Below, piece after piece: positions 35,461 through 47,361 of a stretch of 64,000 nucleotides of DNA. The stretch comes from Antedon bifida. Lineage: Eukaryota > Echinodermata > Crinoidea > Comatulida > Antedonidae. Every line of letters starts with the position of its first letter. Position 1 is the stretch's first letter. The notes beneath the pieces are model-generated. The model made no database searches and was not told the DNA's origin. It saw nothing but the letters and a program-made list of their open reading frames with translations. The position numbers and the translations under genes were made by a program. The DNA lies in the NCBI GenBank assembly GCA_963402885.1, contig OY727093.1:9373501-9437500 (forward strand). The letters run 5' to 3'.

Positions 35461-36420
35461 ATGGGCTTTGAAGTGCATAGATTTGAAGGAGATGTCGATG
35501 AAGAATTAATTTGTCCTATATGTAGTGGGGTTTTAGAAGAGCCGGTTCAAGCACCACAGTGTGAACATGCTTTTTGTAGTGCATGTATCCAAGAATGGCT
35601 GTCACGACAACATACATGCCCTGTAGATCGCAACCCAATAACTCCTCAGCAGCTCAAGCCTGTGCCTCGAATCCTACGCAACCTTTTGGCGCGGTTGCGT
35701 ATTGCATGCGATAATGTTTTATTCGGCTGCAAAAAAATTGTCAAGCTCGATACGCTAACACAACATTTAGATGAATGTGAACATAATCCTAAAAGACCCG
35801 TGCAGTGTGAATCTGGTTGTGGTATGGTGATCCCCAAAGATGAGCTTGTTGATCACAACTGTGTGAAAGAACTCCGCCATTTAATCAAAGAACAGCAAGA
35901 CAAACTATCTGGTTATCATATTGAACTATCCGATATGCGACGTTCACAAAACGATAACAAAAGAGAAATTCAGATGCTGAAGGAGTACATCCGTGCCATC
36001 AGAGTGGCAAATCCTAGCAATAGTCCATCGATACGTGCCATAGAGGATGAAATTGAACAAAATGAAGTGTTACGCTGGGTTAACTCACTGCCCCTTGCAA
36101 GAGTGACACGTTGGGGTGGGATGATCTCAACACCAGATGCGGTATTGCAAGCCGTCATCAAGCGCTCTTTGATCGAGAGTGGTTGCCCCGCACATATTGT
36201 AACGGAACTGATGGAAAATGCGCATGAAAGAAAATGGCCACCAGGACTGAGCACTTTAGAGACTCGCCAGATGAATCGACACACTTATGAACAATACGTG
36301 ACAAGACGAATACCGGGCAAACAAGCAGTCGTCGTAATGTCATGTGATAATGCACATATGGGAGAAGATCTGACCCTTGACCCAGGTCTTGTTATGATTT
36401 TTGCTCATGGTATAGAGTAA
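35461..36420 (+). CDS. RNF41: E3 ubiquitin ligase RNF41 (Nrdp1)
   Basis: A 319-residue single coding exon, full length for the family (human about 317). RING finger of the C3HC3D type: C18, C21, C34, H36, C39, C42, C53, D56. A TRAF-like zinc-finger region follows with HLDECEHNPKRPVQCESGCG (about residues 99-118), then a coiled coil (about 135-185). The C-terminal substrate-binding domain is strongly conserved (VTRWGGMISTPDAVLQAVIK, RIPGKQAVVVM, GLVMIFAHG). In vertebrates the protein ubiquitinates ErbB3, BRUCE, Parkin and cytokine receptors and controls receptor trafficking. It ends in AHGIE* where human ends a few residues later. Nothing looks disrupted. The start follows the acceptor directly and matches the family N-terminus. 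Confidence 0.97.
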   Translation: MGFEVHRFEGDVDEELICPICSGVLEEPVQAPQCEHAFCSACIQEWLSRQHTCPVDRNPITPQQLKPVPRILRNLLARLRIACDNVLFGCKKIVKLDTLTQHLDECEHNPKRPVQCESGCGMVIPKDELVDHNCVKELRHLIKEQQDKLSGYHIELSDMRRSQNDNKREIQMLKEYIRAIRVANPSNSPSIRAIEDEIEQNEVLRWVNSLPLARVTRWGGMISTPDAVLQAVIKRSLIESGCPAHIVTELMENAHERKWPPGLSTLETRQMNRHTYEQYVTRRIPGKQAVVVMSCDNAHMGEDLTLDPGLVMIFAHGIE

Positions 36421-39400
36421 AATTAAGTAAATTCTTAAATTCCTATGTCTTAAAATACATTTTCCAAAAAGATATATCGCCCTGTCCATGATATTCTAAA
36501 ACTCAGTTTCAGGGTATTTTCTACAGTGACAACTGTAGCCAGTTTGTATAGAAAAATTGTACATTATGTGAAAAGTAACATTTTTTGTAACCAAATTTTT
36601 AGAAGTTTTTTTTAATTCATTTTGAAAACCTGGTATTGTATAAAAGTATTAGAAAATTGGTAGATTAAATTGTTTATATTAATCTTTATTCTACTAACCT
36701 GTAATATATATGTTAATATATAGTCTGTATAATAATCAAAATATTTTGCATTTATATTTTTTAAAGATAAAATGATACGACAATATTACAAGTCAGCTTA
36801 AAGTAAAGTTACATATGATGACATTTGGTGCTGAAATATTGCGTCTATTATTGGACCTAATTTAAACAAACTTTATTGACAAATACATATTATTTCTGGG
36901 GTTTTTGTGTATTGTAAAATATAAATATTATAAGCAGAATATTCCGGGTTCGAATCAAATAAGTTGGCTTTTCCCATTATCACAGTACAGTAATTGGTTC
37001 ATTTTCAGTGTATCAATGACCTGTTTAGAGTTTCTCCTATGCCTATCAAATGATATATTAATGGCAATCATACTGTGTTTAAATATATTGGTTGTAATAA
37101 TAGGTTGCTGCATATCGAGCAGTAGAAGACCAGGCTTGAACTGTGGCTTGTTACTGGGAGAGTGGTTCTCTCCTGCGTCTTGCTGGGGATGATGCCCAGT
37201 AGAGCCAAACCTAAGTGGAACTTTATAAGCTTCTTCCAAAACCCCTCCCCATCGTATAGGCGTACAGTATTTATTTATTTCTTTTATAATGTTGAGAACA
37301 CTGTGCTGTACTCAAGTAAGGTGTGTTCTATTTTGGGGCAAAAGTACAATTGATTATAGAATTTGATGTCATCGCATCCATATCTACATCCTGACAACAT
37401 GTTCACCTTAACCCAAGGTCTCAAATTATGTTCCTGTTCCTTATGTGCTATACTAAACGTACTAAACTCAAAATGTAAGTTTAAGCAATTGTCATTAATA
37501 AATGTAATACTGTCATTAATCTGAAATAGTGTCATGTTATTTGTGGAAAATATTTTTCATCATGAAAGTCAAACCCCGCCCCTTGATTTCATCGCTGGCT
37601 GCGCCCCTGAATAGGCTACAGTAATGGGTTTGTTGCATCTCTTCTTGCCAGTGTTTTAAATACAGTACAGTCTCCATCAGAGGGGTTGATGGCAGACGTA
37701 AAAAACGTTAGGGCGACATCGAGCGAGTTCCGAGAGTACCAGCTAGTGAAATATTATTAGGCCAAAACAACCTCTGAATAATTTCAGTGGAGGGAGGGCG
37801 TTTTTTTTAATGTACTATATTTTAATAGGTCATACACTCACACCAAATCTTTAAAACATGAACAAATAGATCACTACATTAATTTTCAACCACTTAATGC
37901 AATAACAGTGTTCCTGTACACGTACTCTCGCAATAATCGAATGTTTTCTTTTTTTTTTTATTCGTAAATGAATGTCAGAATGAATGAACTTGCTCTTTCA
38001 GTTTTTAATATTCCATCTTGATCTGGTCATGTTTATTTTTTAAAATTAATCCGATTTTTATTGGAATTTTTAGTTGCTTTTTTGTCATAAAAATAACAGG
38101 GGGAGAGAGAGAGGTGTTTGTTATATAGTTTTGTTGGCCTTATCAAGCTACACCAGTGTCATTATCACGTATGAAAATTCATACACAAAGCCTTGTCTAG
38201 ATCTACACTATCAAACTTTATGTGACAAAAAATGAGACGTGCCCATATATGGACATAATGATGCCATATCACTACCATAATTAAGCATATCACTACCATA
38301 TTTGGGTACATCACACTTTTTTTGTCACATACAGTTTGATAGCGTATACAGAGAGTTTAAGAAGATCATGTAATCAAATTATTATACGCGCCGCTCATTC
38401 TATAAAACAGCATTGGCCAGGGAGTTGTTCATTAACAAGTGCTGCATTGGATATACGATCTTTCTATTCAATTAAAGTATTATTCAAACGAGATGAATAA
38501 TAATGATAATAAATTTAATCATGGATAAAATTAGTAGTAGGCCTACTTATTTTATCCATGCATTAATTAAGAATGTAATGTACATTAAGGTAGGAAATTT
38601 AAAAGAGTAGTAGTAGGCCATATTTAACACAAGATATAATAATAATTTATTGGCACTGCAATTTTTTTTTATCAGTGGCACACTTCAACTTGTGAAGGTG
38701 CGTCCAAAGAAACAACTACTAGATAGTGTAGGCAATTTTACAGAAGAAATAAGATATAAAGGAAGGAGAACTTTAAACAAGGACAATAAAAAGGAAATCA
38801 CGACAGGAAGGCTAACGAACCTTTAGAACAGTATCGTCCTTCAACAAAGTAATTTATTTCCGTTAAAACCGCAGATATCCCCCCTTAATTTAGCTGCACC
38901 GACTGCTATCAGTGGTCGCACTTTGTAATGCCAGGATTTGTTAATTTAACTGTTTGCGTACTTTTTTAAACAATTAAATTTGCTGTGACGATTATTTAAT
39001 AACGTGCGACGTAAAATACCGACTCTAAATTTTGGGAACTGCATGAGCCTCGGTACCCGTAGGGATCTGGTTTCATTTCATAAAGTTTATGCAAGAGGGC
39101 GTACTCTATATTTTACAACGACAACAACAACACACACAAAATCAACGACACGTGAGAACCGTCGACGGAGGAGAGGTAGGCTCAGCATTTAGGCTAATAA
39201 ACCTAGGCCTAGGTCTATAATATTTTACCCCGTACTATATATTGTAATTATTAATTTGAATAAGCGACTCGCATAGTTAGCCCATTAATGCTTACTCTCT
39301 AGCTAATAATATACTAAAATAGGCAGGCTGTAATAAGTTTATAGAAAGTAGTCTAGGCCTCTAGCTAGGCTCCTTAGTTAGTCGCTAAGCCGCCGAGGAG

Positions 39401-39718
39401 ATAGTCCCAGGCGGCCGGCCCCTACCTAGAGCTACACCTGGTATTCAGGCCTAGCTACTACTAGCCAGAAAGAGGCCGCCTACTCTACACGGTATGTATT
39501 GTTATATGTGGACAAATGTAGCAACCTAATTTTTTTTTTTTACAAAATATTTTTCACAAAAATAATATCCACCAAACAAGTCAAATGAATCATCTTTTTT
39601 GTGACTTTCTATGTATTTCTTGATTAAATGTTTGATTTTCCCAACACTGGACCCCCAAATGCACCACTCCCAAATGAAAAATTCTCAAAATCTTACAGAT
39701 TTGACATACAGTAACATC
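36421..39718. other. Intergenic region between RNF41 and D-serine dehydratase gene
   Basis: About 3.3 kb: the RNF41 3' UTR, then AT-rich DNA. Around 37,110-37,240 a GC-richer segment opens on both strands (frames at 36,905-37,192 and 36,955-37,239) and looks like a piece of an unidentified repeat. A MITE lies at 38,188-38,359. The 5' UTR of the next gene probably lies in the GGCCTA- and GGCCGG-containing patch at 39,180-39,500. No further coding gene is supported. Confidence 0.55.
38188..38359. mobile_element. Palindromic TA MITE
   Basis: A full-length copy (TCTACACTATCAAACTTTAT ... CAGTTTGATAGCGTATACAG) with slightly eroded termini. Intergenic. Confidence 0.82.
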
Positions 39719-42700
39719 ATGGCAGAGTTATCATGTTTGCCAACCCCTTCACTCGTTGTTGATCTAAACAAAGTGACACAGAATTGTGAAAGGATGTTAC
39801 AAAAATGTCAAGAACTGGGTGTTAAACTTCGACCTCATACTAAAACCCATAAAACCTTGTAAGTTCATTCTAATCATTTACTTTTCCATCTAATAAGAAA
39901 TTTAAAGTTAAAAGAGAAAATTCTTGAAAAAAGTTGTGTGTATAATTGTTGTACAGTATGTCAGACTTATCTGCTATTTTTTTCTGAATTCAATATGACA
40001 TTTTCTTCAAGGCAAGCAGGTGAAATATCAACTGGAAATCGAAAACATGGACTTGTTGTGTCAACAATAGCAGAAGCCAAATACTTTATCAATGGTGGAT
40101 TCACAGATATTATATTTGCCCAGCCTCCAAGCCTAAACAAGGTTGAAGTGTGTACTGCCCTCGTTGAGAGTATCTCAAAGTTTCATATGCTTATCGATAA
40201 TGTTCAACATTTGCAAATGCTAGAGGATACAAAGTTGGCGAATGGAAAACAGTGGTCTGTCTTTCTCGATTTAGATTGTGGTTATGGTAGAAGTAAGTTC
40301 TATATAATAACTAAACATGATCAAGTATTGTCATTATGATTACGGTATTATTGATATCATACCCCAGGATTTATAGATCTCTTCTGATATTGTGTCTCTT
40401 CTGATATTGTGAATGGCCGAGCAGTTACGGCAGAGGCGCCATTTACCGTACCTAAAGAGCCAACAATATCGGCATGGGTTCGAGGCGACTTGCTTCTAGT
40501 TCTGGTGGTGGAACAATGTTCTTGGATAAGGACTATAAACCGTATGACCAGTGTACACAGTTATAACCTGTGTGCACTTTAAAGAACCCAGTTCATTATT
40601 CAAGATGAGTAGGGGGTAGTTACCTTGGTGAACTGGTTCACAAAATAGCCCTGTATCAGGCGGATTACCACCTATCTGATAGGAAAGTGATTAATTTACT
40701 ATTGGTAATCCTTGGCCACATTGCCTAAAGATATAACATTTAAAAAAAAATTAAATACTATAGTATAGATAAGACCATATCAATTTGCAAATCCATATAA
40801 GCAAGAATCAGTGCTGGCTACTAACTACACCAGTGGTCTAATATGCATATATCAAGCAGAAGTACCAAAGTTTGAGTATCAGATTTTCTCATCTTTCATC
40901 TCGTGTTTTACGTTCTGTCTCACTATCAAACTTCATGTGACAAAAAAATGTGATGTGTCTATATATGGACATAATGATGTCAAAGCACTACCATATTTGG
41001 GCATACCACTACCATATTTGGGCACATTACACTTTTTTTGATAGTGTAGAGAGAACTTAACACTTACTGCAAAACCTTTTTTGAAAAATAAATTAACTGT
41101 TTTATTTTCAAGCCGGAGCCAAATGGGATAGTATTAAAACATTTGACCTGGCTCGATTAATCCACCAATCAGAATCAGTCGATCTTGCTGGTCTTTATGT
41201 ACATGAAGGAAATTCATACAATCAAACGTCAGCTGGTGATGTCACTAAACTTTCTGATGTGACTGCAACACGATTGCTTGAATTTTCAGACAAGTAGGCA
41301 TTTTATAAGCATTTACTTTTTGAAAATCTGTAACTGCTTCAAAGTGAATTTTCCACTCAGGAGTATTATAGTGGGTACCTGGAAGGTTTTAAAAGCCACG
41401 ATATTCAGATCTCCCAAGGAGGTTCCTTTCAAGTCATCATCCCACCTCCCACTACAGTGAAATTTCTCAAGATTGCTTCTTTTTTCAAAATATATATATC
41501 TCGATATTAAATGTATAAATTTGTGACTTAGTCTCAAGATTTTTAAAGCATTCTCTATAATAGTTCTATGTTTATTATTAAATTGTTATTGTGCCCTTCT
41601 TATTTGGCAATGTTTTCATAAATTCTCTCGATATTAAATTTTTCCAAGTTGGGACCACTGCATATGTTTTTTTGCTGTTTTTGTTAAGCAGTATTGTGTA
41701 TAATAAATGTGTGATTTTAAATGTTGCAGGCTTGAAAAGGAAGGAATAGATTGTCCAGTCAAATCAATGGGTTCAACACCTTCTTGTAGCCTACCAGCTG
41801 AAATCATGAGTAAAATAACTGAATTTCATCCTGGAAATTACGTGTTTTATGGTGAGTTATCATTGCTTTAGTTAAATACAAAACAACATTTTGAAGGTGG
41901 GACTTCTGTAACACAAGTGACATAAACTGAATTCATTTATTGGGGTAACATTCAGATGAAACATCTATTAAAGAGATACCTTCCTGTGAAATAAGTGAGT
42001 GGCAATATGTTATATTAGGATATTGTAGGTTGGTTTTGTGGAAGTTGCTTATATTGTTAACTTTCTAGTGTAATTGTTTCTCTTCTTGTCTTTTTTGTAT
42101 GATTTGTATATTGATGTAGGCCTACTATATAAATGAATGAATAACACTACAGACAACCCCTATTAAATTAATATTGTCTAGTCCAGAAGGTATCTCTAAA
42201 TAGAGTTTCTACTGTATTATGTTTATTATTCATAAAGCAAAATCAAGAATGATTAAACATTCTTATCCTCTAGATTTACAACAGTACTACATTGGTTCGT
42301 GCACTCTAGATGATATAGCATGTACGGTAATTGCAAGGGTCATAGGTCACTACCCTGATAGAGGACATATGGTGATGGATTGTGGTTGGACTGCACTGGA
42401 CAACCAAAGCCAAATGTCAAAGTGCGTTACTGGACATGGTTGTATTGTTGGTGAACCAAACTTAAGGTCAGTGTTAAGTCAAGTTAGAAGGTCATTAAAA
42501 AAAGTTATAATAGGTTAATTGATTACCAAATTTGCATATATACATTCTGATGAATAGCATTTCTTTTTTGATTGATGGCTAAATTTTTGTAAAATTTTCT
42601 TTTACAAAAGTTTTATTTATTTTATATATAGAATTGACTCCATGACCCAAGAAATTGGAAAAATTTCCGCCATCAATGGTAAACTAGATTATGAAAAATA

Positions 42701-43390
42701 TCCAATTGGAACAATTTTACGGATATACCCATGGCATGTAAGTGAAATAAATGTAAAGTCTTTTTGATGGCCAACACAGTGCCACTACCTAAGCCTATGT
42801 GAGTCTTGGTAGAAAGCAGAGCGATTAAGGCAGGAGCACCGCCGCAAACCATAGCTATACAATCGACTCAAGTTCAAGTCACTCCTCGACTATTGTTCTG
42901 GTGATAGAACAAGTCTTCTTGGATAAGAACTTAAAACTGGAGGTCCAGTGTACACATCTGGCTCGTGTGCACTTTAAAGAACCCAGTACATCTTTCGGAA
43001 GAGTAGGGGGTTACCCTGGTGTACTGGCCCATTCAGCCTTTTTCGTTGTGGACCGACGAACAGGCGCCATTTGGTGGCAGCACTCGACATGAAGGGACCC
43101 TTAGGAGTAGAAAGTTGTGGTATGTGTCATCCACACCTGTGCACAATTCAAGTCAAGTCGCAGGTTATTCCTCCATTTACATGAGTTTCCAATTCTGTAA
43201 TTGACGAGTACCTAACACTTTACTTGTTATCTATGTTTTTTTTACTTGTATTTTACTTTTCAAATTTAACTATCAAATTACTATTTTTTTATAGGCGTGT
43301 GCAACAGCATCCTTGCATGAGGTCTATCATATCCTATCAGATGGTGCCATCGTTGACCAATGGAGACCAGTCAAATGGTGGTCAGCGTAA
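39719..43390 (+). CDS. DSD1: D-serine dehydratase (fold-type III PLP, Zn-dependent)
   Basis: Seven exons: 39719-39858, 40012-40292, 41113-41293, 41730-41851, 42274-42466, 42632-42737 and 43295-43390. They join in frame to 372 residues if translation starts at [10 protein letters not shown]. An in-frame ATG at 39659 would add 20 residues, but a possible acceptor (TCTTACAG) lies between them, so the downstream ATG is preferred. The PLP motif RPHTKTHK is near the N-terminus, with K42 the expected Schiff-base lysine. The zinc ligands appear as H-x-C in YPWHACATA near the C-terminus, split by the last intron. DxxCGYGR, SMGSTPS and VYHILSDG also fit the eukaryotic DSD/D-threonine-aldolase-like family, of about the usual length. 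The enzyme converts D-serine to pyruvate and ammonia. The zinc pair argues for dehydratase, but a related D-amino-acid lyase specificity cannot be excluded. Introns carry two SINEs and a MITE. Confidence 0.9.
40411..40700 (+). mobile_element. tRNA-derived SINE in DSD intron 2
   Basis: The head has an A-box-like GGCCGAGCAGTTACGGCAG (as in tRNA-Ser/Leu) and a B-box-like GGGTTCGAGGC. The body shares TTGGATAAG, CCAGTGTACACA and GTGTGCACTTTAAAGAACCC with the copy at 42,805-43,205. It is non-coding. Confidence 0.8.
40911..41060. mobile_element. Palindromic TA MITE
   Basis: A copy with eroded left terminus (GTTCTGTCTCACTATCAAAC) and right terminus GATAGTGTAGAGAGAACTTA, lying just upstream of exon 3 of the dehydratase gene. 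Confidence 0.8.
42805..43205 (+). mobile_element. tRNA-derived SINE in the last DSD intron
   Basis: A-box-like GCAGAGCGATTAAGGCAGG and B-box-like AGTTCAAGTC head the element. The body matches the 40.4-kb copy around CCAGTGTACACA and GTGCACTTTAAAGAACCC. It extends further 3' through TACCCTGGTGTACTGG and AGTTGTGG... Open frames inside it are chance. Confidence 0.8.
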
Positions 43391-43463
43391 CTGTTGGTCT
43401 ACTACTACATTACAATTATATTTCTTGATTAAATTTAAATGAAATATTTTGTTGAAAATTTTT

Positions 43464-43469
43464 AATAAA
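43464..43469 (+). terminator. Polyadenylation signal AATAAA of the DSD gene
   Basis: Canonical AATAAA located 74 bp after the stop codon, followed by a T/C-rich stretch. It is the first such hexamer downstream of the coding region. Confidence 0.6.
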
Positions 43470-44909
43470 ATTTCACTTTCCCCTGTCAGCATTCCTTTAT
43501 TGCTACCACAATAATAATAATATTCGTCGAGTTTTTCATTAATTTACTTCTCGTCTATTTATGTTATGTACAGTGCATTGGGAGCTTGTTTATATGCGCT
43601 ATGTAAGAATTACTAATTAATTAATATATAGCATGTATTGCACAGGATTCCATGGGATCTGACATATTACTATTACTTTATTGCAATCAATTTAGATAGA
43701 CAGAGCAAAGATCTTTGTTGGTGTTTTAAGACATTTTTGTAACGATCTATGCTTAAGGATCATTATTTGCTACCCAATTTTCTCAGCCCCCCTTAAAGTT
43801 GTAGAGTTGAGATAAGGGTAATGATGTGTAACATTAATTCATATTATTCGAGCTTCCATTTTAATTTTCAAACCAAAGGTGAATGAAATTATGTTTCAAA
43901 ATCTTTGAAATTATATCTAGAATAGAATTTTTTTAAATTGTAAAATAAAGATGATATAACAAATTATAAGATGTAACTATTTTTTTATTAATTTTTTTTA
44001 TTGAAATGAAATGTTAAAAGACAATTTTAAATGACAATTTTAAATAAGTGACGTACTATTACTGACACAATATTGTTGGATTATTTAAATGTATTGGTCT
44101 TCATGATGAATGAATAAAGTGATTTAAATAAAAGATCTGTATAAAAATTATTTTTATCCATTTTATTCATATTTTGGTTAAATATGTAGATTAATTCTGT
44201 GACAGTTTTCAATTGTACGGCAGTACCATATTTAGAGATCTAGTGACTAATGACAATTATTGGTCACTTCTCTCTGCAGAATGTATGATTGAATTTCTTA
44301 CACCTTTATCATATAGAATCATATCATATGTATATTGCTATATTAACTACAATTAGATTGTTGTGCAAACGCAGTCTAGAAGTAAGTATAATAGATTAAT
44401 TAATACAATGCGGATGCATATAGTTAGTAACTGCTTTTTACTACAAGGCTGTATTATACTTGTACAATAGTGTTCATATTAATAATGAATTTTCCATCAA
44501 TCGAATACAAACAAGAAAATGAAACCTAATTTATTGGACAGACATCAATACACGGTTGTGTTGTCTGTATGTAATTTACCCTATAATAACAAAAGAACAT
44601 GTCGATAGTAATAAAAACACGATCTAGCGTCAATAATCATTAAAATTTAATAAGAAATTGAAGAACCCATATGTCTCCTAGCAACGAGATATAACTTGAT
44701 ATAAGTTATCGGTCAAATGCATTTTTAGTTTATTTTCTATCGAGGAAGGAACATATTAAAGTTTGCATTTAAGCTGTGGAAAGCGAATCAAAAATTAATT
44801 ATATAATTATATAAGCGTGTTTTTAATTTTGTTATCTTGTGGGGAGAGAGCCTTTAATCGACTTGTAACGATAATTAAACGTTCCTTTAGAACATAACTT
44901 TGTCGAAAA
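43470..44909. other. Intergenic region before TRIM gene
   Basis: About 1.4 kb of AT-rich DNA without gene signals. A CTTTAG/AACATAAC acceptor-like site at about 44,885-44,890 lies just before the TRIM start codon, so a non-coding 5' exon may lie further upstream. Confidence 0.5.
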
Positions 44910-46820
44910 ATGGCAGAAGCACACGGGTATGTACAAGAATTTGAATCTGAGATTCTGCAATGCAAGCGATGTTTGTTACCATTTGACGATGAACGAGTTC
45001 CAAAATATCTGCCATGCCTTCATACCTTCTGTAAACAATGTTTAGAGGAGATCAGTGCATGGAGTTATTGGCTCAATTGTCCAGAATGTGATGTCCGACT
45101 TCATCTACCTGATGGCAGAGTTAATGGAATCCCAGACAACTTCTTCATACAGAATATACAAGATTATTGGTCAATATATGGCAAGGCGACTACCCGCGAG
45201 GATGGATTAATCTGTGCAGAATGTAAAAAAGGAGGGATTGCCGAACTCTGGTGTACAGAATGTCGACAAGTGATCTGCACTGGATGTGTTGACGAACATA
45301 AAATGAGTCGTTTGTGCAATCATGGAATCTATTGGTACAAGGATCTACGATTTAAGAAGCATACGCTCTTCTGTAAGAACTGTCAGACTAAGGATAACAG
45401 AGAACTGGCCGTGGCCTGGTGTTGTCAGTGTATGACGTTCATCTGCAAGGCTTGTGTTGTGTCACATGAACTCGCCTCTATGATGAAGCACAATATTCAA
45501 CCACTGACAACATTCAAACCATCGGACGGAATGGCAATGTTAAGACCTCATCTATTCTGTGACCAGCATGAGACCATGGAACTGTCACATTACTGTTTTG
45601 CTACTAAGTGTCAGACGGCACTCTGTGTGTTGTGTGCTTCCTCTGAGCATACAGATCCACCGCACACTACCTCAGAATTAGAATTGGGCGCGAATGGATT
45701 GAAACATCGGTTAAAGAACTTTCTTAAAAAGTCAAGAGTGAATGAATCAAAATTAAACAAGCTGAGAGAAAACATTGAAAAGGAGAGAAAATCAATTGCA
45801 AAACAAGTAAAGGAAACAAAGCAGAATATCCAGGAATTAATGGAAAAATGCCACGAAATGCTCAATATTCGCGAAAAGGAGCTACTTGATGAAGTAGATG
45901 AAAACTTCAAACAATGGAATGAGAAACTGGACGAAGAAGTTAAAGAGTTTGAGCACGATCTTATACAAGTGTCATGTGGTTGTGAATTTATGGACAATGC
46001 TCTTATTCATGCAAGTAATATCGACGTTGTCTTTGCCTATAATGGTCTTGAAAACCGGATGGCAGATCTCTCCAATTGGCCTGTTTCAAATGGACCTATA
46101 ACTATCGTCGAAACGGAACTTCAAGAACGGAACCGCGATGAATTCGAAGAAGTTGTCAAATCACTTGGAAATATTTATTCTTTTAATGAACATGAGTATC
46201 CAAGATTCACGAAAATACACGTTCATCATTGTTTGGTACATACCAAATGGGGTGTTAGTATACACACGGGGAATAAATATGGTATGTGTAAGACTGGTGG
46301 AGCGCGGATTGAAGCGACTATACACGATCCGAGTTCCCGTCAAATTCCGTGTAAAATAGTAAGCAACTGTAACGGAACATATGACGTCATATACACGCCT
46401 GATCATCTAGGACCATTAAAGTTGTACGTGCGTGTACATGGTAAGCCGATAGCAGAGTATCCGTTTATTGTTGAAGTTGAGCCATTTTTACTGGTACCAA
46501 AGGAAGCGTTTGTAGAAGAGGACGCAGTTGTCGAGATTCGAGTTCCAGTTTGTCTTTGCGGTTACCACATCATCAAACGATCCGATATCACGGATTGCGT
46601 AATTCGTAGTAGTACTAGTGAAACGGTATCAAACGATATTGTCAGTGTTCAGGATAAGATATCGGAATTCCTCGTCAAATTCAAGCCGAATGAAAGTGGA
46701 CGTCATACTATTGAAGTCTCTATCAACTGTAGAATAGGAGGGGTGACAACAAAAGAAACACATTTTATGGTGAATGAAGTAAACATTGATGACTTGGATT
46801 TAGACGTATACGATAATTAA
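44910..46820 (+). CDS. TRIM-family RING/B-box/coiled-coil/filamin protein, TRIM45-like
   Basis: A single exon of 636 residues. The C3HC4 RING has C18, C21, C36, H38, C41, C44, C57 and C60. Three Cys/His modules follow: CAECKKGG...CTECRQVICTGC, FCKNCQ...CCQCMTFICKACVVSH, and a classical B-box FCDQHETMELSHYC...CVLC...H. A Lys/Glu-rich coiled coil spans about residues 265-350. A filamin-type Ig domain follows (ARIEATIHDPSSRQIPCKI, GTYDVIYTPDHLGPLKLYV), then about 110 residues of a second beta-rich, Ig-like segment (FKPNESGRHTIEVS). No NHL, SPRY or PHD is present. RING-B-box-coiled-coil-filamin is the TRIM45 plan, although filamin TRIMs are expanded in marine invertebrates, so one-to-one orthology is uncertain. 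Such proteins act as E3 ubiquitin ligases, usually cytoplasmic. Intronless structure fits a lineage-expanded or retroposed copy, but the frame is fully intact. Confidence 0.9.
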   Translation: MAEAHGYVQEFESEILQCKRCLLPFDDERVPKYLPCLHTFCKQCLEEISAWSYWLNCPECDVRLHLPDGRVNGIPDNFFIQNIQDYWSIYGKATTREDGLICAECKKGGIAELWCTECRQVICTGCVDEHKMSRLCNHGIYWYKDLRFKKHTLFCKNCQTKDNRELAVAWCCQCMTFICKACVVSHELASMMKHNIQPLTTFKPSDGMAMLRPHLFCDQHETMELSHYCFATKCQTALCVLCASSEHTDPPHTTSELELGANGLKHRLKNFLKKSRVNESKLNKLRENIEKERKSIAKQVKETKQNIQELMEKCHEMLNIREKELLDEVDENFKQWNEKLDEEVKEFEHDLIQVSCGCEFMDNALIHASNIDVVFAYNGLENRMADLSNWPVSNGPITIVETELQERNRDEFEEVVKSLGNIYSFNEHEYPRFTKIHVHHCLVHTKWGVSIHTGNKYGMCKTGGARIEATIHDPSSRQIPCKIVSNCNGTYDVIYTPDHLGPLKLYVRVHGKPIAEYPFIVEVEPFLLVPKEAFVEEDAVVEIRVPVCLCGYHIIKRSDITDCVIRSSTSETVSNDIVSVQDKISEFLVKFKPNESGRHTIEVSINCRIGGVTTKETHFMVNEVNIDDLDLDVYDN

Positions 46821-47193
46821 TAAGTAGCCTATTACACAAAATTAGATTAGACGTAATCATTACTCCCACGATCATCGGTGATATCGGTTGTTATTTTGAG
46901 AATTAGGTAAATATAAAAATATTTTGTGTAGATATTCGTAATAATTACAATCTTATAGGAAATTCTGACAGTAGTATTTATCCATGAATTACTGTCTAAA
47001 ATCTTTTCTTTTTTAACTTTGTTTTTTTGTAATGTAAACTGCAATATGAATCTTAAGAAATACGTTAAAAAGAAGTTTGGAAATTCTGACGTGTCCCCTA
47101 AAGGGGATACTTTTTGATTAAACTAATTGGTTAATATGGGTTCATTGTATTGCACTAATGAAGTTGATATATTTATTTTAGTGTCACTACGTG

Positions 47194-47361
47194 TGAAGCT
47201 CTGTCCACACTATCAAACTTTATGTGACAAACAAAATGTGATGTGCCTATATATGGTCATGATGATGTCATATCACTACCATATTTGGAAATATCACTAC
47301 CATATTTGGGCACATCACACTTTTTTTTTCAAACTAGTTTGATAGTGTAGACAGAGTTTTA
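47194..47361. mobile_element. Palindromic TA MITE
   Basis: A full-length copy (GAAGCTCTGTCCACACTATC ... GATAGTGTAGACAGAGTTTT), intergenic. Confidence 0.85.

Noticed and set aside
42901-43204. Open frames in the last intron of the dehydratase gene
   Set aside because: They lie inside a SINE and match its shared body, not a protein family.
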